A DNA stretch of 64,000 nucleotides from Paenibacillus sp. Soil750 (GCF_001428045.1 NZ_LMSD01000043.1:124001-188000); one strand, 5' to 3'. Positions 25,274 to 34,176 are shown, numbered from the stretch's first letter. Notes: generated by a model from the letters alone, not told the origin. Numbers and translations: made by a program.

Positions 25274-25570
25274 ATGCCTTATGTGCTGCAGCAGAAAGAG
25301 TCTGAGCAAATTTATACGACAACGCTAGTTAACCATTATGGACTCGCCTACTATGGTGTGAAATTCTGGCATGAGCGAGAGGAAGCGAACGAGCACGCTT
25401 TAGCCTTTTTAGAATCGCAAGCCGTTCCAGATCCAAGCAGTTGGCAAGTGATTGAATTGGAAGAAAACGAGATGAAAATAGGGAATGTAAAACTCAAAAA
25501 CTCCCCGCAATGGCGCCTGTTTTGGTCTTCTTTAACACGTAAAGCAGAAGCGCGGAAATTGGAAAATTAA
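25274..25570 (+). CDS. conserved-looking protein of unknown function, 98 residues
   Basis: Not recognised. A small soluble protein with aromatic-rich N-terminal half (YGLAYYGVKFWHE) and a basic C-terminus. ATG 25274 follows CAGGAGG, and the frame upstream (from 25238) runs through a terminator, so it was discarded. It lies 17 nt after the terminator of the 2-oxoacid oxidoreductase genes and may be expressed with them by read-through. No membrane segment or signal peptide. Confidence 0.75.
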   Translation: MPYVLQQKESEQIYTTTLVNHYGLAYYGVKFWHEREEANEHALAFLESQAVPDPSSWQVIELEENEMKIGNVKLKNSPQWRLFWSSLTRKAEARKLEN

Positions 25571-25710
25571 ACCTAGCCGTCAATAGGCTAATCGCCACGC
25601 ATACGATGGCAATAATCGCTACCATTCACCTATATTCGCCTAATACCCCCTCAAACTATAATAAGGATACGATTGAAAATTTTAACATCAAGAGGATGGA
25701 GGGTAAGACG

Positions 25711-26670
25711 ATGAATAAGTTGACAATGGTTATCGCGGTATTGATGGTATCCTTCATGGCTCTACTTCCCAAAGTTACGCAAGCTGAAGAAGGTGTCGTG
25801 ACGAAGGCTCAGATCGTAGCAGGTGTAAGCTTTCGAGATCAACCAAGTACGTCGAGTAATGTCATGCGCATGTTGAAGGCCAACGAAGTGGTCACGGTGA
25901 AAGACTATACGACAGTGAATTGGTTTCAAATTAAGGATGCGCAAGGTGTAAGTGGATTCGTATCGACCAACAGTAAATACATAACGATTGTGAGCAATGC
26001 ACAGATCATTTATGGCGTTAATTTCCGTACGTTGCCGTCATCAGACGTAAGTTCAGGTTCGAAAGTGATTCGAATGCTGAGCAAAGGGGAAGAAGTTCTT
26101 ATCACTGATAAAGTGAATGATAGCTGGTATAAAGTCAAAGATTCTGACGGTGTCAGTGGCTTTGTAAGCTCTAGTTCCAAATACATAACAGCGGATTTCT
26201 CCGTTATCAAACCTAATATGCCAGTAGCGGATGAGATTGAAGCCGTGATTGACGCAGGCGAAGTCTACTTAGGGACTCCTTATGAATTTGGTTCCGAACG
26301 GAATGATCCCTCTACATTTGACTGCTCTGACTTTGTGCAAACGATGTACTGGGATGCGCTCCGTTTGTCCTTGCCAAGTGACTCTGCTGCGCAAGGTAGC
26401 TATGTGAGATCCCTGGGATCCATAGTGAAGGATTGGACGAAGTTAAAACGCGGGGATCTTCTATTTTTTAGCAGCTATAAAGGCTCCAAAGCTTCAGATT
26501 ACGATGGCATTAATGTATTGACTGAGCCGATTACACATGTTGGTTTATACTTGGGCAACGGCCAAATGATGCATACCTATTCCGTTGAATCCGGCGGCGT
26601 TCGTGTGGATACAATTGATGGCAAGCAGTGGGAAAATCGATTTTTGTACGGTGGGCCTGTTTTAAAATAA
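25711..26670 (+). CDS. secreted SH3b-SH3b-NlpC/P60 peptidoglycan hydrolase
   Basis: 319 residues. A signal peptide ends around VTQAEE (residue 26). Two bacterial SH3 domains follow (each starting AQI..GV.FR, about 30-95 and 98-160). The NlpC/P60 domain has the nucleophile in FDCSDFVQ near residue 209 and the histidine in THVGLYLGNGQ near residue 275. It should cut gamma-D-Glu-diamino acid bonds in stem peptides outside the cell. ATG 25711 follows GGAGGG; the 35 residues upstream in frame would hide the signal peptide. The preceding 140 bp are AT-rich without a clear promoter. Confidence 0.92.
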   Translation: MNKLTMVIAVLMVSFMALLPKVTQAEEGVVTKAQIVAGVSFRDQPSTSSNVMRMLKANEVVTVKDYTTVNWFQIKDAQGVSGFVSTNSKYITIVSNAQIIYGVNFRTLPSSDVSSGSKVIRMLSKGEEVLITDKVNDSWYKVKDSDGVSGFVSSSSKYITADFSVIKPNMPVADEIEAVIDAGEVYLGTPYEFGSERNDPSTFDCSDFVQTMYWDALRLSLPSDSAAQGSYVRSLGSIVKDWTKLKRGDLLFFSSYKGSKASDYDGINVLTEPITHVGLYLGNGQMMHTYSVESGGVRVDTIDGKQWENRFLYGGPVLK

Positions 26671-26715
26671 GTTGATGGTTCGAACAGGCAAGGTTTGCCA
26701 TATACTATAGAAGAG

Positions 26716-26750
26716 AGGCGGGTGCTGCCTTCAGCATCCGCCTTTTTTTT
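26716..26750 (+). terminator. terminator after the NlpC/P60 gene
   Basis: AGGCGGGTGCTG-CCTT-CAGCATCCGCCT followed by seven T. Confidence 0.92.
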
Positions 26751-26784
26751 CTCATAGTCTATGGAGAAAGGGAGAGCCTTATCT

Positions 26785-27378
26785 TTGAAACCTTCGGCGA
26801 CGAACCAACCACTGGAATTTAGGAACACAACGGAAAGAGGACTTAACCTGGATACCGTGCACGAGCGTATTCTTCATTTCATGCGTCTTGACCCCGTGGC
26901 AACCTATAAATTCATAATAGGGACGGATTGTCAGGTACACACAGGTCATACGAAATTCATTACCGGCGTAGTGATCCAGCGGCTAGGGAAAGGAGCGTGG
27001 GCATGTTATCGTCAAGTCATCGTACCAAGAGCGCTTCACTCCATCAAAGAAAAGCTTTCGATGGAAACGACGTTAAGCGAAGAGATTGCGATGTATTTTG
27101 ACGAAAACAAGCGATTAGATATGGAAAATATTATTCTTCCTCATCTGTATCAAGGTGCCACTTTCGATATGTTCATTCATATTGATGCGGGAGATGATGA
27201 GAATAGAAATCGGACGGCAAAATTCGTCCAAGAAATGGTGAGACGGGTGGAATCTGTTGGTATGGTGCCGGTCATTAAACCCGATTGCTATGTTGCATCC
27301 GCCTATGCGAATCGCTTCTCCAAGAAACCTTATCGACCCCTTTATGAAGACAATGAGGTGTTCGATGGCAGTTTATAA
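26785..27378 (+). CDS. YkuK/DUF458 family ribonuclease H-like protein
   Basis: About 197 residues from TTG 26785, which has AAAGGGAG 10 nt upstream; the in-frame ATG 26761 directly follows the terminator and lacks a ribosome binding site, but cannot be excluded. The family core is visible as FIIGTDCQVHTGHTKFITGV near residue 40 and MFIHIDAGDDENR with conserved acidic residues near residue 130, the RNase H-like fold pattern. The B. subtilis homologue ykuK is uncharacterised. It ends at a long-stem terminator. Confidence 0.82.
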   Translation: MKPSATNQPLEFRNTTERGLNLDTVHERILHFMRLDPVATYKFIIGTDCQVHTGHTKFITGVVIQRLGKGAWACYRQVIVPRALHSIKEKLSMETTLSEEIAMYFDENKRLDMENIILPHLYQGATFDMFIHIDAGDDENRNRTAKFVQEMVRRVESVGMVPVIKPDCYVASAYANRFSKKPYRPLYEDNEVFDGSL

Positions 27379-27389
27379 GCTGGGTTATG

Positions 27390-27442
27390 AACCGTTAGCT
27401 CGAATGGTCAAAGCGATCTTGGGAGCTAACGGTTTCGTTTTT
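27390..27442 (+). terminator. terminator after the YkuK-like gene
   Basis: AACCGTTAGCTC pairs with GAGCTAACGGTT around a 21-nt loop, followed by TCGTTTTT. Confidence 0.85.
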
Positions 27443-27540
27443 AAGGCAAGGGTATGATGTGTTTCTACTTGAAAAAAGGGTTTCCGCGTATTCTTAGCGA
27501 AGTATTGCTGAATAATGATTGTAGCATTAGGGGGGACTCC

Positions 27541-28047
27541 ATGAGCAAAACGTTTATTATTGAAGCGGTGATGTTAGCCGTGCATGGCCAGCTCATGCTG
27601 CCATCAAAGCCTGTGACTTATTTGATTCCATATACGACCATTCAAGAATTATATGAGCTGCATAGCAGCCCTGAACCTATTATGTTAGAGCAAGAAGATG
27701 ATGGCTTCGTCAAACAAATGATTGGTGAGCTCATTGCATTTTTTGAGGAATCGTTTAATAAGAAAAAAATAGAAAAAGCTTTGTCCATACCATGGGGGAA
27801 AAGCCCGCCGTTACCAATAAATGAGCATGTCACATTGAAAATTGTTTATGCGATTGATAATGAAGCTTATGGCGACCAATTTGATCCCATCGAAACGGAA
27901 TTGATATTGACTTCGATTAAAGAACAAGCTGTACTATTAACGGATCAATTTGATTTTATTGAACGATTAGTGGAATTTGCCATACCTGTTGAGGCTTTCG
28001 ATGTAGAGGATTTTGAATTCGCGGTGGAAGGCGACAACCAAGTATAA
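27541..28047 (+). CDS. protein of unknown function, 168 residues
   Basis: Not recognised with certainty. Start chosen at ATG 27541 after GGGGGG; an in-frame start at 27454 would run through the preceding terminator tail. The N-terminal half is amphipathic (IIEAVMLAVHGQL, VTYLIPYTTIQELYEL), the middle is basic around FNKKKIEKAL, and the C-terminus is strongly acidic (FDVEDFEFAVEGD). The protein is soluble and has no signal peptide. It ends 24 nt before the phosphotransferase gene and is probably co-transcribed with it. Confidence 0.75.
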   Translation: MSKTFIIEAVMLAVHGQLMLPSKPVTYLIPYTTIQELYELHSSPEPIMLEQEDDGFVKQMIGELIAFFEESFNKKKIEKALSIPWGKSPPLPINEHVTLKIVYAIDNEAYGDQFDPIETELILTSIKEQAVLLTDQFDFIERLVEFAIPVEAFDVEDFEFAVEGDNQV

Positions 28048-28071
28048 GAAGAGGAGCTGAGTCAGGGTATT

Positions 28072-29100
28072 ATGCGAGTCATTGAAAAAGAGGAACAGTT
28101 AGCATTACTCCCTGCTAATTGGTTCGGGGCCCAAACATGGACGCTTCGTGTTGGTGCAGGCGGGATGAATAATACAACACGATTCGTTGAGGTGGAGGGT
28201 CGTACATATGTTCTAAGGCTGTACGAGACACATCGTGACCGGAACAAAATTATGTTTGAGCATAGCGTTTTGCTTCGTTTAGCTGAAATGAAGGAGGAGC
28301 TTCCTTTCGAAATTCCGATGCCACTAGAGTTACCAACTGGGGGAACTGTGGTGACGTTAGGGGATGATGATGAGGGAAAGCTTGCTGCCTTGTTTACTTT
28401 TACAGATGGTCATAATCCAATCGAATTAGGTATAAGTCAACTGCAAGAGATGGGGAAAGCAGCAGGACAATTATCTGCTTCCTTAGCCAGGATTTCAATT
28501 ACAGATAAACCGGAGTACGCTCCTTACTATGAAATAGAACATATTCATCCTAGCTGCAAGCCAGATGCGATTCGAGCGTTTGCGCTGCAACCGCCAGAGC
28601 CTTTCATCGCACAGCAGGACGAACTTGCTTATATATTTAATCGATACATGGCCTTGTACAGCGCAATACCAACGATTCGTCAGCTTCCCCATCAACTCGT
28701 TCATGGCGATATTAACGGTTCCAACATGCTGGTGGATGACAAGGGCCGTTTTGTAGCCATTCTTGATTTTGAATTTGTAACCATCGATGCGAGGGTTATG
28801 GAACTTGCCGTTTGTTTATCCGATCTAATTGATCCGATGCTTCCCGAGGATAGACTCAGAAGGAATAGCAAAGCATTCTATGACGGTTACCGTCAATTTG
28901 TCCAATTATCACAAGAAGAAATCAGGATATTACCTTTGTTAATCGAACTTCGTAGACTAGATGTTTTCATTCATTTCCTAGGAAGATACTTGGATGGGGT
29001 AGATCCACAAGGTGTGTTGGTCGATATTATTGGCAATACCTATGAGAAAACGAAATGGCTCCAAGAGCATAATACCTTACTTCGTTTTGATCTGAATTAA
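28072..29100 (+). CDS. APH-family phosphotransferase
   Basis: 342 residues of the aminoglycoside phosphotransferase/choline kinase/homoserine kinase II fold. The nucleotide-binding region contains RFVEVEGRTYVLRLYE, the catalytic loop is VHGDINGSNMLV near residue 220 and the metal-binding motif ILDFEF near residue 243. Similar stand-alone kinases in Bacillota include spore-associated CotS/YutH types and homoserine kinase II; the substrate cannot be decided. Probably co-transcribed with the unknown gene upstream and ended by a strong terminator. Confidence 0.85.
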   Translation: MRVIEKEEQLALLPANWFGAQTWTLRVGAGGMNNTTRFVEVEGRTYVLRLYETHRDRNKIMFEHSVLLRLAEMKEELPFEIPMPLELPTGGTVVTLGDDDEGKLAALFTFTDGHNPIELGISQLQEMGKAAGQLSASLARISITDKPEYAPYYEIEHIHPSCKPDAIRAFALQPPEPFIAQQDELAYIFNRYMALYSAIPTIRQLPHQLVHGDINGSNMLVDDKGRFVAILDFEFVTIDARVMELAVCLSDLIDPMLPEDRLRRNSKAFYDGYRQFVQLSQEEIRILPLLIELRRLDVFIHFLGRYLDGVDPQGVLVDIIGNTYEKTKWLQEHNTLLRFDLN

Positions 29101-29106
29101 TCCATA

Positions 29107-29151
29107 AAGCGTGCCATACTAACCTTAAGGTTAGTAAGACACGTTTTTTTC
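29107..29151 (+). terminator. terminator after the phosphotransferase
   Basis: GCGTG...CTAACC-TTAA-GGTTAG...CACG with a perfect CTAACCTTAAGGTTAG core, followed by seven T. Confidence 0.9.
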
Positions 29152-29281
29152 AGTTCTTTTTTTGTTGATAGGCTTAAACTATACTGGTACATAGGAAGCA
29201 GGATATTTGTGAAAACTTTAGTGAATACATAGGTTTCTTGCCAAATAACAATGTTACTTAGAATTATGAAGGAGGATAATC

Positions 29282-30271
29282 ATGGTCTATCAAGCAAGTT
29301 CAACACGCTATGCAGAAATGAAATATAATCGTACTGGGAAATCAGGGCTTAAGCTTCCTGCTATATCACTCGGCATGTGGCATAATTTCGGGGGGTTAGA
29401 TTTACATGAGAACGGAAGAGCCATGCTGCTTCGTTCATTTGATTTGGGGATTACACACTTTGACTTAGCGAACAACTATGGGCCGCCACCAGGATCAGCA
29501 GAGGAATTAATGGGTCGTGTGCTTAAAAGTGACCTCGGGGCTTACCGCGACGAGATCATCATCTCGACAAAATCGGGTTACCACATGTGGGAAGGTCCTT
29601 ATGGTGAGTGGGGATCCAAGAAAAACATGGTGTCCAGTTTAGATCAAAGTTTGAAAAGAATGGGCCTAGATTATGTAGATATTTTCTACTCTCACCGACC
29701 AGATCCGAACACACCGTTCGAAGAAACAATGGCGACGTTGGATTTAATCGTACGTCAAGGTAAAGCGCTCTATGTTGGACTTTCCAATTATACGGCTGAG
29801 CAAACCAAAGAAGCTGCTTCGATTCTTAAAGGTTTAGGTACTCCACTTCTTATTCACCAACCTTCTTACAGTATGATGAATCGGTGGATCGAGGAGGGCT
29901 TACAAGATGTGCTGGATGATTTCGGTGTTGGAAGTATCGCATTTTGCCCACTTGCTCAAGGCTTGTTGACGAATAAATACGTGAACGGGATTCCTGCGGA
30001 TTCAAGAGCCGGCGGAAAGAGCCAATTCCTGAAGGAAAAAGACATCACAGAAGAAAAGCTTAACCAAATCATTCAATTGAACGAATTGGCGAGTTCTCGT
30101 GGTCAAAGCCTCGCGCAGATGTCGCTGGCTTGGGTACTTCGCGGCGAACGTGTTACGTCAGCATTGATTGGTGCAAGCCGCGTGTCACAAATTGAGGAGA
30201 ATGTGGCTGCACTTAAAAATCTGGAGTTTGCTCCGGAAGAATTGGCAGCAATTGAGAAGATCTTGAAGTAA
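29282..30271 (+). CDS. aldo/keto reductase, YghZ-like
   Basis: 329 residues, TIM-barrel NADPH-dependent reductase. The substrate/catalytic motif THFDLANNYGPPPGSAEE is near residue 60, KSGYHMWEGPYG near residue 98 and the catalytic histidine in DIFYSHRPDPNTP. The combination is typical of YghZ (L-glyceraldehyde 3-phosphate reductase) rather than general YdhF/IolS types. AAGGAGG precedes the ATG. Monocistronic between two terminators. Confidence 0.9.
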   Translation: MVYQASSTRYAEMKYNRTGKSGLKLPAISLGMWHNFGGLDLHENGRAMLLRSFDLGITHFDLANNYGPPPGSAEELMGRVLKSDLGAYRDEIIISTKSGYHMWEGPYGEWGSKKNMVSSLDQSLKRMGLDYVDIFYSHRPDPNTPFEETMATLDLIVRQGKALYVGLSNYTAEQTKEAASILKGLGTPLLIHQPSYSMMNRWIEEGLQDVLDDFGVGSIAFCPLAQGLLTNKYVNGIPADSRAGGKSQFLKEKDITEEKLNQIIQLNELASSRGQSLAQMSLAWVLRGERVTSALIGASRVSQIEENVAALKNLEFAPEELAAIEKILK

Positions 30272-30346
30272 TCTTTCAGAATCAAGGGATTATCAGAGAA
30301 GATTTGAAACATACTACATAGTAAAATTGAATTGCATGGAACAACG

Positions 30347-30384
30347 CAAACCATAGGGGATTATTCCCTTATGGTTTGTTTTAT
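30347..30384 (+). terminator. terminator after the aldo/keto reductase
   Basis: CAAACCATAGGGGA-TTA-TTCCCTTATGGTTTG, followed by TTTTATTT. Confidence 0.9.
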
Positions 30385-30456
30385 TTCGAGATTAGCAACT
30401 TTTTATGTGGTTTCTTCGTTAGTAAACTGTAACTAAATCGATTAGAGGAGATTACT

Positions 30457-31125
30457 ATGAAAATATACAAAAGAAAAACAACGATATATACTTTGATTTT
30501 GTCGACAATGCTCTTAGCAACAGCATGTTCGTCAACACAAGAACCGGCGTCCAATACGACGACTCCGAGTCCTAGTTCGTCACCATCACCGACCACTACA
30601 CCTGCAACAACTTCAGTAGCGAGTCCAACAGCAAGTCCTTCTGCGGCTCCTACTGCTTCAACAGTGCCTTCGTCATCTACAAGTGCTAGTACGGTATCTA
30701 AGCAAATTAAAGATATGTTTGAGCTTGCCAAATCAGGCAAAGTTAGCGGCATTCCGTTTGCAGCGAATACTGGACTTACCGAAGATGTCGAGAAATTGTG
30801 GGGAAAGGCAGATAAGACCGAATCAGCGGGTAGTGGCATTTACGCGACCTACTCCAAGAAGAATGCTGTTATTGGCTATAATAAGGGAAGTCAAATCATA
30901 GATATTCGCTCGAATGATTCAAAGTTGCACACGTTGACGTTAAGTCAGATTGAACAAGCTTTAGGCAAACCGACTGACACCAAAGTCAATGGTGATGATA
31001 CCATTTATATTTATAAAGCCTCACAAGAATTTCAACTCAAATTTATTATTCCTAAATCCTCTGGCAAAGTAGATCATATTTCTGTATTTGATACCGTTCA
31101 CTCTATCAACAACATGGCTGGCTGA
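30457..31125 (+). CDS. putative lipoprotein with YjgB-like (DUF4309) domain
   Basis: 222 residues. A signal sequence runs to LLATACSST, a lipobox variant with cysteine near residue 24. A low-complexity Pro/Ser/Thr/Ala linker of about 55 residues follows, and then a DUF4309/YjgB-type domain from about residue 83 (MFELAKSGKVSGIPFA; TGLTEDVEKLWGKADK). It is probably anchored to the outer face of the membrane. Function unknown; YjgB of B. subtilis belongs to the general-stress genes. RBS GAGGAG is present. It converges with the recombinase gene. Confidence 0.85.
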   Translation: MKIYKRKTTIYTLILSTMLLATACSSTQEPASNTTTPSPSSSPSPTTTPATTSVASPTASPSAAPTASTVPSSSTSASTVSKQIKDMFELAKSGKVSGIPFAANTGLTEDVEKLWGKADKTESAGSGIYATYSKKNAVIGYNKGSQIIDIRSNDSKLHTLTLSQIEQALGKPTDTKVNGDDTIYIYKASQEFQLKFIIPKSSGKVDHISVFDTVHSINNMAG

Positions 31126-31141
31126 TTAATGAAATAGCAGT

Positions 31142-31182
31142 GCGCGCGTGGAGTAATTTGAAAGGGTTAAGACTCCGCGCGC
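31142..31182. terminator. GC-rich inverted repeat between converging genes
   Basis: GCGCGCGTGGAGT pairs with ACTCCGCGCGC over a 17-nt loop. The right arm encodes the last residues of the recombinase. It lacks a proper T tract on the + side, so its terminator role is uncertain. Confidence 0.5.
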
Positions 31183-32249
31183 TTATCAATCGCTTCAGAC
31201 ATCGTACGATCGGTGAGATGCGCATAGATTTGCGTGGTCTCAGGGGAAGCATGGCCGAGCTGCTCTTGCGTTTTGTACAAGTCGTTCTGTAGGTAATAGT
31301 CGGTAGCGAATGAGTGTCGCAACTTATGTACAGATAAATACGGCTTTCCAAACCTTTTGGCGTATTTGATCACAAGCTCTTGAATTGCTCGTTTCGTCAT
31401 ACGTTCGCCTTCTTTTTTGCCATTAGCCATGGCAACGAAGAGGGCTTTTTCTTTTTTGGCTGGCTTGTACCGGGAGGTGCGGATACTCAAGTAGTCCGTG
31501 ATGGCTTGAATGGCATCGAGACGAAAGTAGACCGGCGTTTTGAACGTATCGTCATTTTTACCTTTGCGATACACATGAACGAGCTTCAATTTCATGTCGA
31601 TATCATCGACGTTTAAGTTGAACACCTCGGATACACGAAGTCCTGAATTTAGGATTAGTGTGACGATACAGGCATCTCTGACTTTATTTAACTCATAGGC
31701 ATACAGTGCTTGTTTATTCGTTGCGACATCGTGCTCATAGCCTTCCTTCACATAAGCAATGAACTCGGCAATTTCTTCTTCTTGCAGCAACTTGCCTTCG
31801 AGCTTCGCCGCGCTGTCTTTGGCCTTGTGCGCACGCTTGATCTCCACCTTCGCCATTACATTTCGTTTCAGGAGCGGGTAGAAGTTATCATCTTCGGCAA
31901 TTTGACTCAAATAATGAAATAAGGAACGCAGCGCAGACAATTTGCGGTTAATCGTAGTTTTACCATTAGCTTGTGCTTTACGAGTTGCAAGGAACATGCG
32001 AAAATTATTAACGCTGTCCATATGTAGTCGCTCTAAGTCCTCCAGGGGAACTTGATTCATTACAGTCGCCGTGCTTAATCCTTCGGCAAGAAGCCAGGAT
32101 AGGAAAATTTCATAATCACGTACATATTCAAGAAGCGATGAAGGTGAAAGATCAGGGAGCTTATAATTAATAAATTTCTCGATATACCAAGGCATCGAAG
32201 GGACTCGTCGATCTAACTCATGGCGGTCTTTGACTTTAATAATATTCAT
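31167..32249 (-). CDS. tyrosine recombinase, XerS-like
   Basis: 360 residues. An N-terminal SAM-like core-binding domain (MPWYIEKFINYKL near residue 20) is followed by the catalytic domain with Arg in NSGLRVSE, Lys in YRKGKND, HxxR in HKLRHSF, His in LGHASPETT and Tyr in QIYAHL. Overall length and the PWYIEKF opening resemble XerS, the single recombinase that resolves chromosome dimers in streptococci. ATG 32249 follows GAGGTG; the GTG at 32258 overlaps that site. No phage or transposon genes lie nearby. Confidence 0.88.
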   Translation of the reverse strand: MNIIKVKDRHELDRRVPSMPWYIEKFINYKLPDLSPSSLLEYVRDYEIFLSWLLAEGLSTATVMNQVPLEDLERLHMDSVNNFRMFLATRKAQANGKTTINRKLSALRSLFHYLSQIAEDDNFYPLLKRNVMAKVEIKRAHKAKDSAAKLEGKLLQEEEIAEFIAYVKEGYEHDVATNKQALYAYELNKVRDACIVTLILNSGLRVSEVFNLNVDDIDMKLKLVHVYRKGKNDDTFKTPVYFRLDAIQAITDYLSIRTSRYKPAKKEKALFVAMANGKKEGERMTKRAIQELVIKYAKRFGKPYLSVHKLRHSFATDYYLQNDLYKTQEQLGHASPETTQIYAHLTDRTMSEAIDKRAES

Positions 32250-32317
32250 ACGGTTCACCTCATAAGCGTCTTGCTGTTAGTATACCAGTGGATTCCCTAA
32301 ATTGGTAGGCATCGAGA

Positions 32318-32347
32318 TCAAACTATTTGGCCTCCATAAACGTCTTA
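32318..32347 (+). promoter_or_regulatory. ECF-type (sigma-V-like) promoter
   Basis: TCAAAC at 32318-32323, a 17-nt spacer, then CGTCTTA at 32341-32347, close to the ECF consensus TGAAAC / CGTC. It predicts autoregulation of sigV-rsiV. The palindrome ACCGCGCGGT lies in the leader near 32374. Confidence 0.65.
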
Positions 32348-32404
32348 GCTACAACATGATTCAATTCTGATTAACCGCGCGGTAAAAGGAGCGTCATCAA
32401 CGAT

Positions 32405-32914
32405 ATGACTAAGAATAGGAAGCTAGAAACCGAACTAATTACCTGTATAACGGAGCAAAAGGAGCATGTATATCGTCTTGCCTATAGCTATGTGAAAAAT
32501 CAAGAAGATGCACTTGATATCGTACAAGAGGCGATTCAGAAAGCTTTTGCTGCCGCAGATTCATTGAAAAGCCATGTGGCAATTAAAAGCTGGTTTTACC
32601 GAATTGTCATCAATACTTCATTAGACTTCTTGCGTAAACATAAGAAACTTACTGTTATGGATGATGTGACGATGGAAGCGATAACGCCTGGCAGTGAAGA
32701 TGCCTATACGAATATTGATTTGGAGAGAGCGTTAGAAGATTTACCTACCATGTATCGCAGTGTGATTACGCTTCGCTATTTTGAAGATTTGAAGATCGAT
32801 GAAATTGCGGATGTGTTAAAAGAAAACACGAGTACGATCAAGACTCGGCTCTACCAAGCACTTAAGCTTTTACGGATAAAAATGAACGATGATACGCTTG
32901 TGGAGGTAAACTAA
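32405..32914 (+). CDS. sigV: ECF sigma factor, SigV-like
   Basis: 169 residues with region 2 (HVYRLAYSYVKNQEDALDIVQEA-type helix, residues 20-45) and region 4 with a helix-turn-helix (LRYFEDLKIDEIADVL, then STIKTRLYQALKLL). The short acidic loop between them is typical of group ECF30/SigV factors. It should direct core RNA polymerase to cell-wall stress genes after lysozyme exposure. The next gene, 2 nt away, encodes its RsiV-type anti-sigma factor, and an ECF promoter lies upstream. Confidence 0.88.
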   Translation: MTKNRKLETELITCITEQKEHVYRLAYSYVKNQEDALDIVQEAIQKAFAAADSLKSHVAIKSWFYRIVINTSLDFLRKHKKLTVMDDVTMEAITPGSEDAYTNIDLERALEDLPTMYRSVITLRYFEDLKIDEIADVLKENTSTIKTRLYQALKLLRIKMNDDTLVEVN

Positions 32915-32916
32915 CC

Positions 32917-33801
32917 ATGGACGAGAAGTTAGAACAAATGAAACAAACCTATATGGACATACCCATTCCTGCAGAACTCGATTTCATTGTCAATCAAGCG
33001 ATAAATCAACATAGAAAAAAGCCTAGGACTAATCTGAAATGGATGACCGCAGTCGCGGCGGCAGCTATCGTATTTGTTGCGGGTCTTAACACGAGCCCAG
33101 CTTTCGCTCATTCGTTAGCAGATATGCCCGTCGTTGGCAAACTGATCAAAGTGCTGACCTTCCGCGAATACTTGTATGATGATGGCGCACATAATGCAAA
33201 AGTAGAAGTCCCCATCATCACGAATTTGGATAATAAAGTGTTAGAGGAATCCCTAAATACCAAATACTTGGAAGAAAGTAAGAAGCTCTACACGGATTTC
33301 ATGTTCGACATTGAGAAGATGAAAGCTAGTGGATTAGAGGGACATCTTGGGGTAGATAGTGGTTATATTGTAAAAACCGACAATGATCAGATCTTAGCGG
33401 TGGGCAGATATGTTGTCAATACTGTGGGTTCCTCGTCCACAACCTTCCAATATGACACGATTGATAAGAAAAATCAGTTGCTAATCACCTTACCGAGCTT
33501 ATTTAAGGATGAAGGATATGTTCAAGTGATTAGTGATTATATTAAGGAGCAAATGATACAACGGATGAAAGAGGACCCAGCTATAATTTATTGGGTAGAG
33601 GGTGTTCCAAATGATGTGAAATTTTATTTTAGTTCCATAAAAAAAGATCAAAGCTTCTATATCAATAAGGATGGCAAGCTTGTCATCGTGTTTCAAAAAT
33701 ATGGGGTTACACCAGGTTACATGGGGACACCAGAATTCATCATACCGACCAATCTTTTAGCTGATCAGTTAAGTACACATGCTTATCTTTTGCCCGAATA
33801 A
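32917..33801 (+). CDS. rsiV: anti-sigma factor RsiV-like, DUF3298
   Basis: 294 residues. A short cytoplasmic N-terminus (about 40 residues) should hold the sigma factor. One membrane helix follows at about 43-58, with SPAFAHS directly after it, an AxA site resembling the signal-peptidase cut of B. subtilis RsiV. The extracytoplasmic part has a PdaC/DUF4163-like region and a C-terminal DUF3298 domain (FYINKDGKLVIVFQKYGV), the lysozyme-binding part in RsiV. Co-transcribed with sigV. Confidence 0.87.
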   Translation: MDEKLEQMKQTYMDIPIPAELDFIVNQAINQHRKKPRTNLKWMTAVAAAAIVFVAGLNTSPAFAHSLADMPVVGKLIKVLTFREYLYDDGAHNAKVEVPIITNLDNKVLEESLNTKYLEESKKLYTDFMFDIEKMKASGLEGHLGVDSGYIVKTDNDQILAVGRYVVNTVGSSSTTFQYDTIDKKNQLLITLPSLFKDEGYVQVISDYIKEQMIQRMKEDPAIIYWVEGVPNDVKFYFSSIKKDQSFYINKDGKLVIVFQKYGVTPGYMGTPEFIIPTNLLADQLSTHAYLLPE

Positions 33802-33860
33802 AAAAGGACTAGGTTGCCTACATTAATTGGGTATGCAAAACATCAGCTGGGGGTATTACC

Positions 33861-34100
33861 ATGCCGCAACAAAAGGAACTTGGTTTAGCACAAATCAAAG
33901 ATGTTGCTCAAAAAGCAGAGCAAGCAGCAGAGCAAACGCTGCAAGTTGCACAGCAAATCTATTCGCAAGCTACGGCTGCCGCTCTCACTGAGGCTGAGCA
34001 GCAATTAGAGGATCTTCAAACTCAAATTAAGCAAGCGCAGCAGAAGACGGAAGATCTGAAGCAGGAAATTAAATCCCAGAGTGAGTCTACACAGTCATAG
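33861..34100 (+). CDS. small coiled-coil protein, 79 residues
   Basis: No recognised family. Nearly the whole protein (residues 5-72) is a Gln/Ala/Glu/Lys-rich helix with heptad spacing, as in AEQTLQVAQQIYSQAT and QQLEDLQTQIKQAQQKTEDL, so a coiled coil is likely. No cysteine or signal peptide. GGGGG precedes the ATG with 6-7 nt spacing. It sits 60 nt after rsiV and might be part of the sigV transcript. Confidence 0.75.
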   Translation: MPQQKELGLAQIKDVAQKAEQAAEQTLQVAQQIYSQATAAALTEAEQQLEDLQTQIKQAQQKTEDLKQEIKSQSESTQS

Positions 34101-34121
34101 TATCTGAATGAAGCTATACTG

Positions 34122-34143
34122 CGACCCCACTTTCGTGGGGTTG
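34122..34143 (+). terminator. weak terminator hairpin
   Basis: ACCCCAC-TTTC-GTGGGGT followed only by TG; the stem is strong but there is almost no T tract. Confidence 0.45.
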
Positions 34144-34176
34144 TACAACTTGCAGGAAGATAGAGGAGGAGATATA

